Origin: Spinellus fusiger | Lineage: Eukaryota; Mucoromycota; Mucoromycetes; Mucorales; Phycomycetaceae | NCBI GenBank assembly: GCA_025094145.1 | Contig: JALLLS010000097.1 | Coordinates: 55,895 to 119,894, forward strand | Reading direction: 5' to 3' | DNA length: 64,000 nucleotides | Part shown: positions 10,952-21,500 of the stretch, piece by piece | Layout: each line of letters opens with the position of its first letter | Position numbering within the stretch: position 1 is the stretch's first letter | Notes under the pieces: generated by a model | Told to the model about the DNA's origin: nothing | What the model saw: only the letters and a program-made list of their open reading frames with translations | Database searches by the model: none | Position numbers and translations under genes: made by a program

Positions 10952-11401
10952 ATGTCTCTTATTAAAAAAACCGTTGAATCTATCATTGCCAACAACTTAG
11001 TGGTTGTCTTTTCCAAATCTTACTGTCGTAAGTGGTCTTGATCTATTGCTCCTGCTATGGCAGATAGGCTCTAGTGTGTTCTCTGGGAACTTACTTTATC
11101 TTTATAGCTTACTGTGTCAAGGCCAAATCCATCCTCACACAATCCAATATTGAATTCTTTTCCATTGAATTGGACAAGGAGGGTAAGAAAGAGAGTAGAT
11201 TTGGATTAAAAAAATTAACAAACCCTTCTATTCTCTTTTAACAAAAACAAAATAGACAATGGTGATGAAATTCAGGAATACCTCAAGGCAAAGACGAATC
11301 AACGCACTGTTCCCAACATCTTCATCAAAGAGAAGCACATTGGTGGCTGTAGTGACCTGACTGCTCTGGAGAGCAGTGGTGAACTCCAAAAGTTGTTTTA
11401 A
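10952..11401 (+). CDS. Glutaredoxin, dithiol CPYC type, 98 aa, three exons
   Basis: Glutathione-dependent disulfide oxidoreductase of the cytosol or mitochondria. Exons are 10952-11027, 11108-11182 and 11256-11401; both introns have GT...AG ends and the joined frame is exactly 99 codons with the TAA. The first intron splits the Pro codon of the active site, so CPYC (residues 25-28) appears only after splicing. Other family marks are the initial helix, [16 protein letters not shown] with the cis-Pro (residue 69 region) and GGCSDL, which forms the glutathione-binding turn. The length is typical of small class-I glutaredoxins, with no targeting peptide seen. The TATA box lies 56 bases upstream. 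The gene is too fragmented for single-frame detection but all three joins are in phase, so I am confident of it. Confidence 0.93.
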
Positions 11402-13088
11402 TATAATAAACCTATTATAGACATACTTAATTGAGCGTACCTTCTAATGTATGGTGAAAAGTGATAAATATGCATTGAGAATTGAGCATTGATAAAAAAC
11501 ATACAAATATTTAAGTTTTCAATTGCACTACTGTTGATGAAAGAGAAATAAAATAATTATAAATAACTATACTACTTTGATAATAGTATGTTTACACACT
11601 CCCTATGTTCTGTTGTAAATCTATAGACAGGTCAAAAGGTGGATCTGAAAGACTGCACGGGCCTGCTTTCTTTGTATGTGCAAATACTTGGAGGGAGCAT
11701 GTAAAACTAATACTAGAGTGTTGGGAGCAATGAGCTCAACCGATCAGAGTCCACCATTCTTAATATGATCCAGGGGCCGTAGAGAAAGAGCTCAACCAAC
11801 CAGAGCCTCTATTACTAATAGAGTCTGATGGCCGCTGAGTAACAGTAAACCAGAACGGCGGCTAAGCTCAATGAAGAGCTATGGCCGTAGTATAAGCTAT
11901 TGACCTTAGGAAAAGATAATACTACGGTATCATAGAATAGTATAAACAATACTATCAATAAAGAGTACCTTTATCTTCTTATCTACTTCTATTGCTCCTT
12001 ACTGTGCTACGTCATAGCACATTACAAGAGATGATCACGTGTGAATATATTATCCAAGTAAAATTACAACCACTACTCTGCTGGATTTGTCAAAGGCATG
12101 ATTGAAGTATACTTTGTCGATTTTCAACAATAGAAAGTGTTTTGCCCCTGCAACATATGGACAAAAAATTTTTAGCATGCATAATTAGAAACAATAGACA
12201 ATAGGTAACATAGACAATAGACAAGTATACAAGTAGGTAGAAAAGTAAGCATATATTTGGAGATACTTTTATGTATACTAATCACGCCTTTTCCCTCTGT
12301 TATTTGAACACTGTATTTATAAATTATATGTTACTGATATCACTATAATTTTGGATAATACTATTTTTGCCCATGACATCAAATTACCTTGAAATAAAAA
12401 GAATTCAAGACGCAATTATCTATTCTTCTTAGCCTATAGAAGTTTTCATCTAGACTTTGAAAGGGGAGATCTTGGTGAAGTGTATATATTTAGTAGAGAT
12501 ACTTCATAACATACATTAATACTTATTTATAGATATCAAAGCAATATTCCTATGTCTTATTACTTTATAAACTCTTTTCTTTTAGACACCAGACAATGAA
12601 TAGATGGAAAGAATAGATACTTTATAGTAACGTAAATGATTATATAGCTAATTTCGGCTTTGACTAAAGCTATTGCCACCGCTTAATGCCAGCAACAATT
12701 GATAGTAATTCTTGTTTGATAAATTCCAAGTTATTTCTCAAGAGATCCTTCTATTATTCTCTTCTTACTCTTTCATTTGTGATTTGAACAAGAAAAAATG
12801 GTATCTTGTAAATACTATTATCAAAGAATTCTATTCACATTAGAATGTAGCAGATTGAATTCACAATGAATACCTGTACTTGACTTGATATTTACTAATG
12901 AGAATATATACCCCAGTATTCATATACTTATTATTAATAGAATAGTTCTATAGTATTAGTCTCTATTACCAATAAAATAAAATACTACCAATAACAATAT
13001 ATACCGTGTCATTGTATCGATTCATTATTTACACGTTTCATCAGTTCAAATAGCTTTCTACATATCACCATCAAAAACAAAAAGATGT
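11402..13088. other. AT-rich spacer holding a possible solo LTR
   Basis: No coding region is supported. Its only structured part is the LTR-like block at 11719-12003. The rest is very AT-rich sequence. Confidence 0.5.
11719..12003. mobile_element. Possible solo LTR
   Basis: Begins TGTTGGGAGCAAT and ends near ATTGCTCCTTACT, giving an 8-base inverted terminal match (GGAGCAAT / ATTGCTCC). Inside is an AATAAA about 45 bases before the end, and it is richer in GC than its surroundings. No clear target-site duplication could be seen, and no second copy is present in the window, so this is a weak call. Confidence 0.35.
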
Positions 13089-13170
13089 CGTCGCCTGCAG
13101 GATTCGAACCTGCGCGTCCAAAGGACAGTGCCTTAGCAGGGCACCGCGTTAACCACTCCGCCAAAGCAAC
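13089..13170 (-). tRNA. tRNA-Ser (anticodon GCU)
   Basis: 82 bases on the minus strand, starting GTTGCTTTGGCGGAGTGG. The 7-bp acceptor stem pairs GTTGCTT with AGGCGAC (with G-U pairs), and the discriminator base is G, as in serine tRNAs. The anticodon stem GTGCC/GGCAC closes a CTGCTAA loop with GCT at 34-36. A long variable arm (GTCC...GGAC) and a T arm with GGTTCGAATCC complete it. The A box (TGGCGGAGTGG) and B box (GGTTCGAATCC) match the internal Pol III promoter. No intron; CCA not encoded. Confidence 0.96.
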
Positions 13171-14076
13171 CTTCTTGTGATGACATGGTGTGTCTAAGGA
13201 TTCGACGCCTCATCTACTAAGAAGCTGAAACGGACCGTGCTACTCTTTTGTTCGGTCCCGAACCATGACGTGTACCGCAACTTTCCTCCGTCCAATGAAG
13301 TCAGAATCATTAAGTTTTCCTTGTCCTTCCGTTTCCCTTTTTTCCCTTTTCATTTTATTAATTACCATTCTTTTGGTAATTCAGTATCGTTAACCTTATT
13401 TAGTGGCATATTTCAGATTATTTTACCCCATTACCCCATCTATATTATTGTAAGCTACGTAATAGTATAATTACATTAAGAATTACACTATTACTACACT
13501 CTACAATGTCTATATGAGTTGACTTTATTATATTTTTACCTTATTGTCTATTAGTATAAATACTCTTTGTTATTTCTCTAATAAACATTGTCAAATTCTA
13601 TCGTGATACTTCTTTCTGATTATCTCTGATTATTTTATTTTGTTATCTTATTCTTCCATTTCAATTGGATCTTTCTGAGACAAGTATGTATTATCCGAAT
13701 TGAAAAAGTAGTGACTGTAAAATGACAGGACTTTATCCAAGAATAGATTGCTTTTATTTAGTGGAATATACAACTTCATATATACTTTTCAATTGTCATG
13801 GTTACACCTCTATGCTTCTTGTGGTTGAGTCTACACACTTACTTATCAGTACTGTGCAGTTGATTAGTGCTACTTCTGTTAGATATGTCTCTGTATTGAC
13901 TCTAGATACAACACAGATATAATAGCATATATATTTACATGCTAATCATGTTAATATATAAGAAATGGCATCAAAAATAGACTTGATGTCTACATATAAA
14001 AATTGTATAGTGAATATATTCTTACTTACCAGCACAGATCTTACTCATTTACATATTCTCATATCCTAGTACAATA
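13171..14076. other. Spacer, nothing recognised
   Basis: Low-complexity AT-rich sequence between the tRNA and the Tc1 element. The frames at 13237-13470 and 13722-13922 have no family features. Confidence 0.5.
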
Positions 14077-15467
14077 TACAGTCCCATGTAATAAATGACT
14101 AGACAGCAAACTAATTTTTATTTTTTATTCTTCAATAATAAAATAGAGGTCTTTTTCTTCTCTCTTATAACTTATTCAAAAAATGACTTAAAGCAATAAG
14201 AATCAGCCAACTCTTAGCCAAGAACATGAAGATAGTCCCATTACAAGAAGAGAACATGCTATGTTTATTATAAGTCAAATCATAGGACAATCGAAAAGAC
14301 ATGCTACTTATCAAGAGATTTCTGACGATCTTGGCATCTCAAAGAGTACAATAGACAAGATCGTCCTATTGTATAAAAATAAAGGCACAAATCGATTCAA
14401 GATATGGATAGGAAGACTTGAAAAGGTATCATCTATTTCAAAATTGGCAATAGTTTTGTCTATTCGTAGAAACTCTATACAAAAAAATGCATCAGTTGAA
14501 AAATATGAATGATAAAGGTGTGGGTATTTTCCGTAAGACATTTCTAATATGTATGAATGAACTTAGTTTTTTTCATGCTCAATATCAAGAAAACTTGGCA
14601 TGGTATTTACTCACAATTAAAGATAATTGGAATAATGTAACAACAAGGCTGATTAGCCAGTGGAGAGGTGAGATAACGTTGTTTGGTCTGATGTATCTTT
14701 TATTACAGTTGTGGGAAATGATAAGGAGCCTAGAGTGATTAGAATGATAGATAAAAGGTATGAGGAGCGACACAAGCAAAAGAAATACGAGTATGTCAAG
14801 GATTCAGTCATGGTTTAGGGCTGCTTTTGGAGTAAAAGTGTAGGACCTCTTGTACTCTTGGAGGGATCAGTTAATCAAGACAAGTATTTCAATATACTTG
14901 CCAGACACTTTATTCCCTGGTTGTAAAAATTGCAAGAGGACCTCAATGAGACCACGCTCCTTAAAGAAAACAGTACTTCTTGCCACACAGGAGCATATAG
15001 TAGGATGGTACAAACAAGAGAGATGTATGATCGGATATTTTGATTTTTGGCCTGCACAAAGTCCAGATATTAATCCAATTGAGCATGTCTGGGCTTATCT
15101 TGAAAAGAAGATCGAGCCGCGTCGAACAAGCATAACCAATACAAAACAGCATGAACGATGCTTGCGTAGTGAATGGGAGAAGATTCCAAATGGATTTCTG
15201 GAAAATTAGTGGATAGCATGCCAAAGAGGCGCTCCGCTGTTATGAAGAATAAAGGCTTTGCTACAAAGTACTGAGCAATATATTTATGATGAGGATGTAT
15301 AAAATCATCTAAAGAACAACCATTCCAAATATTGTGTTATTCCATGAACCATTTATTATGAACATCTTAGACTGATAGATATGCCTTTAATTTTCAAAAA
15401 AAAATAATGAAAAATTCAAAAAAAAAATAAAAGATTGCTGTCCACTCACTTATTGTATGGAACTGTA
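14077..15467 (+). mobile_element. Tc1/mariner-type element with terminal repeats (family A), inactive
   Basis: 1391 bp. The left terminus TACAGTCCCATGTAATAAAT is matched in inverted form by the right terminus ending at 15467 (TACAGTTCCATACAATAAGT when complemented), and similarity runs about 35 bases into GACAGCAA. The transposase is broken: a helix-turn-helix segment is readable at 14261-14430 (TYQEISDDLGISKSTIDKIV), then VVWSDVS (first Asp) in another frame, a CHTGAY block near 14975 with the preceding Asp lost, and FWPAQSPDINPIEHVWAYLE at 15036-15110 (final Glu). At least three frame changes and several stops prevent expression of a full protein. Confidence 0.85.
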
Positions 15468-15652
15468 TATATGCATAGAAAACCCATAGGATTCACAGTT
15501 TCCATTGATAGATATACAAGTTATGCTTTAGCACAACTTCTTGGTTTTCAAATCAAGGATTGAATCACTGATATGTGAAAACCAATTATAAAACAGAAAT
15601 AGTATAAGAGAAAGGTCAACTCGTCTTTATTTTCTTTTCTTCATGGAACTTA
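15468..15652. other. Left flank of the Fanzor-like gene
   Basis: Short AT-rich stretch with a TATAAAA-like run near 15587. No terminal repeat of the nuclease gene is evident on this side. Confidence 0.4.
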
Positions 15653-18067
15653 CTCTAAAGATTGTAGCAGTAAAAAGCTCAATCACTGGTATTGGATGGA
15701 AACCGCAGTATCTTTTTTGTTGCTCAAGACACTTGTATCTACTGTCCATATTCTTGTAACGCATACATTCGCTTTTTTAAAGTACATATTCATTCAAGAA
15801 TTGGAAAATAACCCTGCCTTTGCTCTGGAGGATTTTGCCAATGTTGATTTTTACAGTGAAGTCTTTTTGTCGCTTCTTCAGAGTTACAAGCCAAATAGAC
15901 AAGCCAATTCTTCAAAGTCAAGAACCAATCGAGAACTTATCAACAGCCATCGAGACATGTACTTTCAACACAGTCTATATGAGCCATTCAGTTTAAAGTA
16001 TGCCTATCAAATAGCCATGTATGAAGCAAGGAAAATAAACACAGCATACCTCAATGGTGTCTCATTACACTTTAGAAAAAATCTACGCATGTTCTTAAAC
16101 ATACTTTTGAAAAAGAATGAACAAATAAAGAAAGTAAAGGAAGAAATGAAGAAGGAAAGGCAGCACAGAGATAGAAGTATCAGCTGCAGTAAAGGATATT
16201 ATTGAACAATGCAGTAAAGTCAAAACAGCCATTTCATCTGGAAAAATCGACAACCTACCAAAAGAATTCCTCTCTACTCATGATATTGATATGATTTATG
16301 ATATCTTTAGCTCGTATCTCATGAACTATATATTTTCCAAAGACTCTATTTACTATGACTGCAAAGCAAACACCCCAAAGCATTTGAAGGCTTATTATAA
16401 GCTATCGAGTATGTATGAAGTCCTTCAAGACAAGCCTTTCAACTGTTTTCCGCTGAGAAGAATATTCATACCATCTTATATGACAATAGATACGCGTATA
16501 TTGAACACCCATCTATTGAAAAGACCTATTATCAGCCATTTGGACAAAGATAGAGTGTGGGGGGCTGTTATTGATACCACAACAAAAGCAATGAAGCCAC
16601 AGGGTGAAAGAAATGCAATGAAGTTTAGGGAAATGATGATGACTGACGGTGTTGGTGTATCTGTGTTGAAACAAAACCATGATACAAAGAAAGGTGGCAG
16701 TGGAGGAATCAAGAATCAAACAAAAGAACTCAATGAATTCCAATACATTGAAGATTTGGGGAAAAAAAGAATTGGCAGCTAGTATCGGCAAGTGTGTGTT
16801 GATTGACCCTGGTCGTCGTGATGTACTTTATTGTATGCATGAAGATAGTACTGTTGAGAACAAAAGAACATACTGATACACTAGCAATCAAAGTGCTATT
16901 GAAATCAGGTTGAGAAAGTTCAGGAAACTCCGTGAGAACTTGAAGCCTGATGCAGTGAAAGCAGCCGAGTTGTCTCTATCAGGACATACATCTTCAACGG
17001 TCAATTGTGAAAGGTTTGCAAGATACCTTGAGGAGAGAGTCATAGTTACTCCAATGTCGCATAACTATTATTCAAATGAAGATACTCCTGCTGTGGGAAA
17101 CCAGAATATCAACAGTTTACTTTTATTTCTTAGAATGAGGCCTTTGATCTTTATTAATCAACAACAATCCGACAAACGGCTAGCTAGAAATCTTCAAGGA
17201 AAGTTTGGCAATGATGCTGTAATAGTAAATGGCACCACATGATGACGGTTATCTTTTTGGTGTCATGGTTTCCTTGCTGACTTTATGGCCTTTTGGATGT
17301 CTATTCATGATTCTTATTTTACCATCACTTCTCATTTTTTCATTATTTTCCCCTCATTTGAGGTTTTGTATTTGAAGTGTTTCTATGTTTATTCTTATTT
17401 TTTTCTCAAAAGTTCTCATAGGGTGGCTAAAATGCCCAATGCGCGAATAGCAAACCACACCCAAAAAATAAAAATACTTTGAACTGTAATAGTGATTGGC
17501 AATTGGTCTGCAGGAAACACAAAGTTCCATGAGCCAGTGAGAGGTGTTGAAATAAGAAGAGTGTTGAAGAAAGAAGGGTTCAAAGTGTTCTTTATTGATG
17601 AGTTCAAAGCATCCAGTCTTTGTCCTTCCTGTAAGAACGGTGAGCTTGAGAAATTCAAGAAAGTGCAAAACCCAAGACCTTTCAGAAGAGAGAAGAACTC
17701 CACAGTGATATGTCATGGCTTTTTAAGGTAAATATATTCCTTTATATATATATATATATATAAAAGTCAAAGAAAAGGCCAATAAGTTTATTATTTATTT
17801 TTATTTAGGTGCAAAAACCAACAATGTTTGAAGATCATGACTAAAACTGCTGGAGTTTCTGATGAGATTATTTCTCAACGCCTTTGGAATCGGGACATGG
17901 CAGCAACATTGAACTTTCGTTATGTTCTTTTTGGGCTACGAGAAGACAAACGACTCAAACACTTTTGTCGATCCAAGACAGTACAGTCTGTTGGTACCAA
18001 AAGAAAGGAGTCACCTTTAGCTAGTAGTATCCAATCCACCAATATATATATATATATATATATATAA
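15653..18067 (+). pseudogene. Fanzor-like (eukaryotic TnpB/OrfB-type) RNA-guided nuclease gene, broken
   Basis: Reading across frames recovers one protein. An N-terminal MELTLKIVAVKSS (15653) is followed after a frameshift by HILVTHTFAFLKYIFIQELE and an all-helical region to 16205. After a second shift come residues to 16780. After a third come VLIDPGRRDVLYCM, the RuvC-I-like segment with its Asp. A TGA near 16874 interrupts the frame. Next are FLRMRPLIFINQQQ and, after an insertion (17227-17483), VIVIGNWSAGNTKFHEPVRG, then FFIDEFKASSLCPSC, the first zinc-ribbon knuckle. A GT...AG intron of 81 nt (17728-17808) separates it from RCKNQQC, the second knuckle, followed by LWNRDMAATLNF, the RuvC-III-like Asp. 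This order (RuvC-I, E, CxxC, CxxxxC, RDxxAxxN) is that of TnpB and Fanzor proteins. An acidic residue is absent in GNWS, while Glu in IDEF is present, as in the alternative-Glu arrangement reported for Fanzors. No guide RNA could be defined. Confidence 0.75.
17217..17493. mobile_element. Short insertion flanked by 10-bp direct repeat
   Basis: CTGTAATAGT occurs at 17217-17226 and again at 17484-17493. Removing one copy and the 257 bases between restores an unbroken frame (...GNDAVIV to VIGNWSAG...) in the nuclease pseudogene. This is the pattern of a transposition with a 10-bp target-site duplication. I found no terminal inverted repeats, poly-A or tRNA-like promoter in the insert, so its type is unknown. 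Confidence 0.7.
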
Positions 18068-18513
18068 GAATCCAGTCTAGTTATCTCTGCACTAAACCAA
18101 GATACACATAAGTCTTTTCTGAACCATACTACATTTCTATACTATATTTTATTTCCTAAAAAAAAAGTACCAATACTCTCTGAAGATAGTGTAGCTATTG
18201 CTAGGATAGGCAGACAGAGTTTGAAGTAGTTCATTTAGACGGCAAAAATACCCTTTTTAAACACATTAGCCAATTATAGAAATTGTGTTATTTTGTTGTC
18301 CGTGTATTTACTTTTATATCCCAAAAATCTTTAGGTGTGGATATAAAAGCCAGAAAAATCTTTAGGTGTGTAGTCAGACTCTAAATCACTCACACTCCGC
18401 AAGAAAGTCCTCTTTCCTTCTCGATTGTACAGTCACAGCCTACTGACACTCAGTATTAAGCGTCCAGTTCTCCTCCTCCTCTTTGTCTCCTTCACAAGTA
18501 GTCCCCTTTCCAC
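18068..18513 (+). promoter_or_regulatory. Tsc2 upstream region
   Basis: Follows an (AT)n tract (18042-18065) at the end of the nuclease relic. It includes the shared module at 18205-18373, with a CCAAT pentamer (CATTAGCCAATT) and a TATAAAAG box at 18342-18349, 165 bases before the ATG. The motif AAAAATCTTTAGGTGTG occurs twice, about 30 bases apart, on either side of the TATA box. A pyrimidine-rich leader (CTCCTCCTCCTCTTTGTC) precedes the start. Confidence 0.6.
18205..18373 (+). repeat. Upstream module shared with the glutaredoxin gene, copy 2
   Basis: Homologous to 10596-10733, with an extra duplication of the right-hand AAAAATCT...GGTGTG block around the TATA box. Confidence 0.85.
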
Positions 18514-21500
18514 ATGTCCTTGTCTAAAAAGCCACCCGCTTCTGTACCGAACCGATGGCTTAGTAACCTTATTCGACCGAGAGCTTCCTCTTTTTCTGTG
18601 GAAACTTGTCTTAATCTGACGGATGCCGACCCTTCTACTCCTCTCGACGCACGCCCACTTCTTCCTCTTCTGGCCAACACCCAGGCACTCCAGATTCGCT
18701 GTAAACACCTTAAATCCTTATCAGAACTATGCAAAAACTACAAATTCTCTCACCTGGAGAATGTGTTCTTTACTGTACAAGATATTCTCGAATCACCCAT
18801 GCCAAAAGAAGCCCGTCATACTGTATTCGAATTTATGCTGGCATGCATTCATGGCCAGTATGATGAGCTCGGGATGGCACGCGTTACATTCTATAGCTCT
18901 CTCAAAACTCGCGACCAGTGGGAAGACTTCACTGATATGTACAATGTCTTGTTTGCTCTGTGCAAAGGAGGTCGAGACATTTCTGGATTTGAGAAGAATA
19001 TCGCCAAGCTTCTCATGACATGGATTACTATGGCACTTGAACGCATGCCTAGTCCTCCCCCTAAAAACACACCCATTGACCATCTAAGCAACGTCCTTCA
19101 TCTACTGACGCTCACAGGGAAGTTTAATTTTGCCATGTTTGAAGAATTGGAGGTGGCAGACATGATTTCAGTAGTTCGAAAAGCATTCCAGGCCTCATCT
19201 CACCTAGAAGACATCTATGCATGTATGGAGTTTACAGACATTGTAGTACGCTATAGGTTTGTACCCTTTGAGGCACTTAAGACTTTCTTGGAAATACTAT
19301 GTGAGTCTGTTGTACTGCCAGAAGAAGATCTTCCTACAGGTTCACTTTCTGTTTGGTCTATCTTTATGAATCTCCTACGATCTCATTGTGCTCATAATGC
19401 CATCTTAACTCTCTGCAAATTTCTTGATTCTCCCGTTGTGCCTGTACTTGCCCAGGGTGCTATGCAATTGTTGAGTGAGGCGGCATGGGGCGTAAAAGTT
19501 AAGACAGGAGCAGAAACCTATATGGTGCCAGATACAGTACTACTGATGTACATTAAGCGTGCTACCTTGCAGCCAGAAGGACTACTTCATGCCACTATAT
19601 TGGGATGCCTGTCCATGCTAATTGAGAATCCTGAGAATAAGCTTGGATTATTAGAGTGGGATGCAATATGGGATTGTGTGGATAACTGTACAGCCTATAT
19701 TCTTACCTTAGACATACCACTCAAAGACATACTAGAGTCGAAACAAGACAAAACAAAGCATTATGAGCCTACGTATCACTTTGTTCTCTTTTTAGAGAAT
19801 ATTACCAAGCAGTACAGTAACAAGTCTTATTTGGGTCCATTGCCTCGCTTTATGAGTGTATTATATACACTTCGAAACAATATTCCAGAAGACATGACAG
19901 GGATGTTATTGGATTATTACGAAACAGAGCACGTCTTACTACCATCGGCTGAGAATTGGCTTGATCTTCTTCTTGATGTTATCACAACCTTCTTTGTACC
20001 AAGTACAGTGTCTTTTCTTATTCGAAACAGAGTGCTAGGCATAGTAAAAGGCGTGTATGATTCAGTAAAAGATTTTTATGCAGAAGAAATGTACATTCGT
20101 ATTATTACACCCATGATGACCAAGATTGCTCAAGAGACTAATACAGACCTCCGTCAAGATGCGGTTAATCTTCTTGTCAACTGCCTATTAGATTGTCAAG
20201 ATGCTCCCTGTTTTGATACGATGCTATCTCTTCTCAGTGATTGTGCACGCTGTAGATGCTTCCATGAACCAAAAACACAAGCACAGTCATTGAAAGAAGA
20301 AGTTCTCTTGTCTGGATTACGAAGATCTCAAAGTCAGTCGTATCCTTCTTCACATCGTCTCCATTCACCTCTATTAAATATGCCAAGAAGTACAACTGTC
20401 TCTCCTGCTAGTAGTCCGATGATTCCTTATGTTGCAAAGACAGATGGATACATGTGTACTGGATTATCAGCAGCCAATGGATTCATCACCATCTTTGGAC
20501 AGTTTCTTTATGGAGATAGCACAGCCTGTGCCAAGGCATTTCAAGCAATTACAGACTTGGCGAATAATAGCGATGATTTGATGTGTCCTTCAGGTGGCGT
20601 CAAACTGTCTGTGCTTGATCTGCTTCTTCGTCTTCGCTGTCCTTCTAATCATCGTATTTATGTGATACACCAAGGTAGGATATGGAAGAAGAGAGTAGTA
20701 ATTAATGGTGAATGATCCATTCTAGAAGACGCTGATGATCCTAATATCACTCTCTTACGCAAAGAGAAAGACGAGAAAACACCACAGAGTGTACAAAAAA
20801 CAGCAAACACAAAGCAAGATACTTCGCCCTATATGAGAGCACAGCCTAGTTTAAGCGTACTCTCTTACCTTGATGAACATACAGACAAGAAGCAGACAGT
20901 AGTACTACCTATGGATGAAGTTCTTAAAGCCTATATCAAAACACTCTCTCATTGTTCTGATTGGAATATAGCCTACTTTGTATTAAAACGTCTACCCACT
21001 CAACTCTCCAACAAGCACTTATTCTGTGGCGCTACCGATCAGATTCACAAGTTAAGAAGATGTATAGTCAAATGGATTAGTACACGCAAGTTCCTGGAGA
21101 ATGTGATTAGTCTTCCACCTACAGTAAAGCGCAATGATCTCAATCGATATGCCTACGATATCCTTACCATGTTAATCTCTTATCGATGGGTATTCAGTAA
21201 ACAAGAGCAAGATGAGATTGTCTATGCCTTTTACATAGGCATCACACAAGTAACAGCCTCAACAAAGCCTTGTATAAATGCACTCAATCTATGCTGTCAT
21301 GAATTACCTCTCTCTGTAGCCAAAATGATCAGTGAGATTCTTCAGCGTATGTCTCAAATCATTTCTGTCAGTAGTGTGTCTGTTCATATTCTCGAGTTTT
21401 TATCTGCACTGGCCAGATTGCCCAACCTATACGCTAACTTCACTAGCGATATGTACAAGCCTGTCTTTGCTATTGCTCTGAACTATCTTCAGCACTCACA

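Noticed and set aside
13722..13922. 66-codon frame near the tRNA
   Set aside because: Ordinary open stretch in AT-rich DNA with no family features.
17227..17483. Insert as a spliceosomal intron
   Set aside because: No GT at the exact junction, and the 10-bp direct repeat together with restoration of frame after its removal fits an insertion better.
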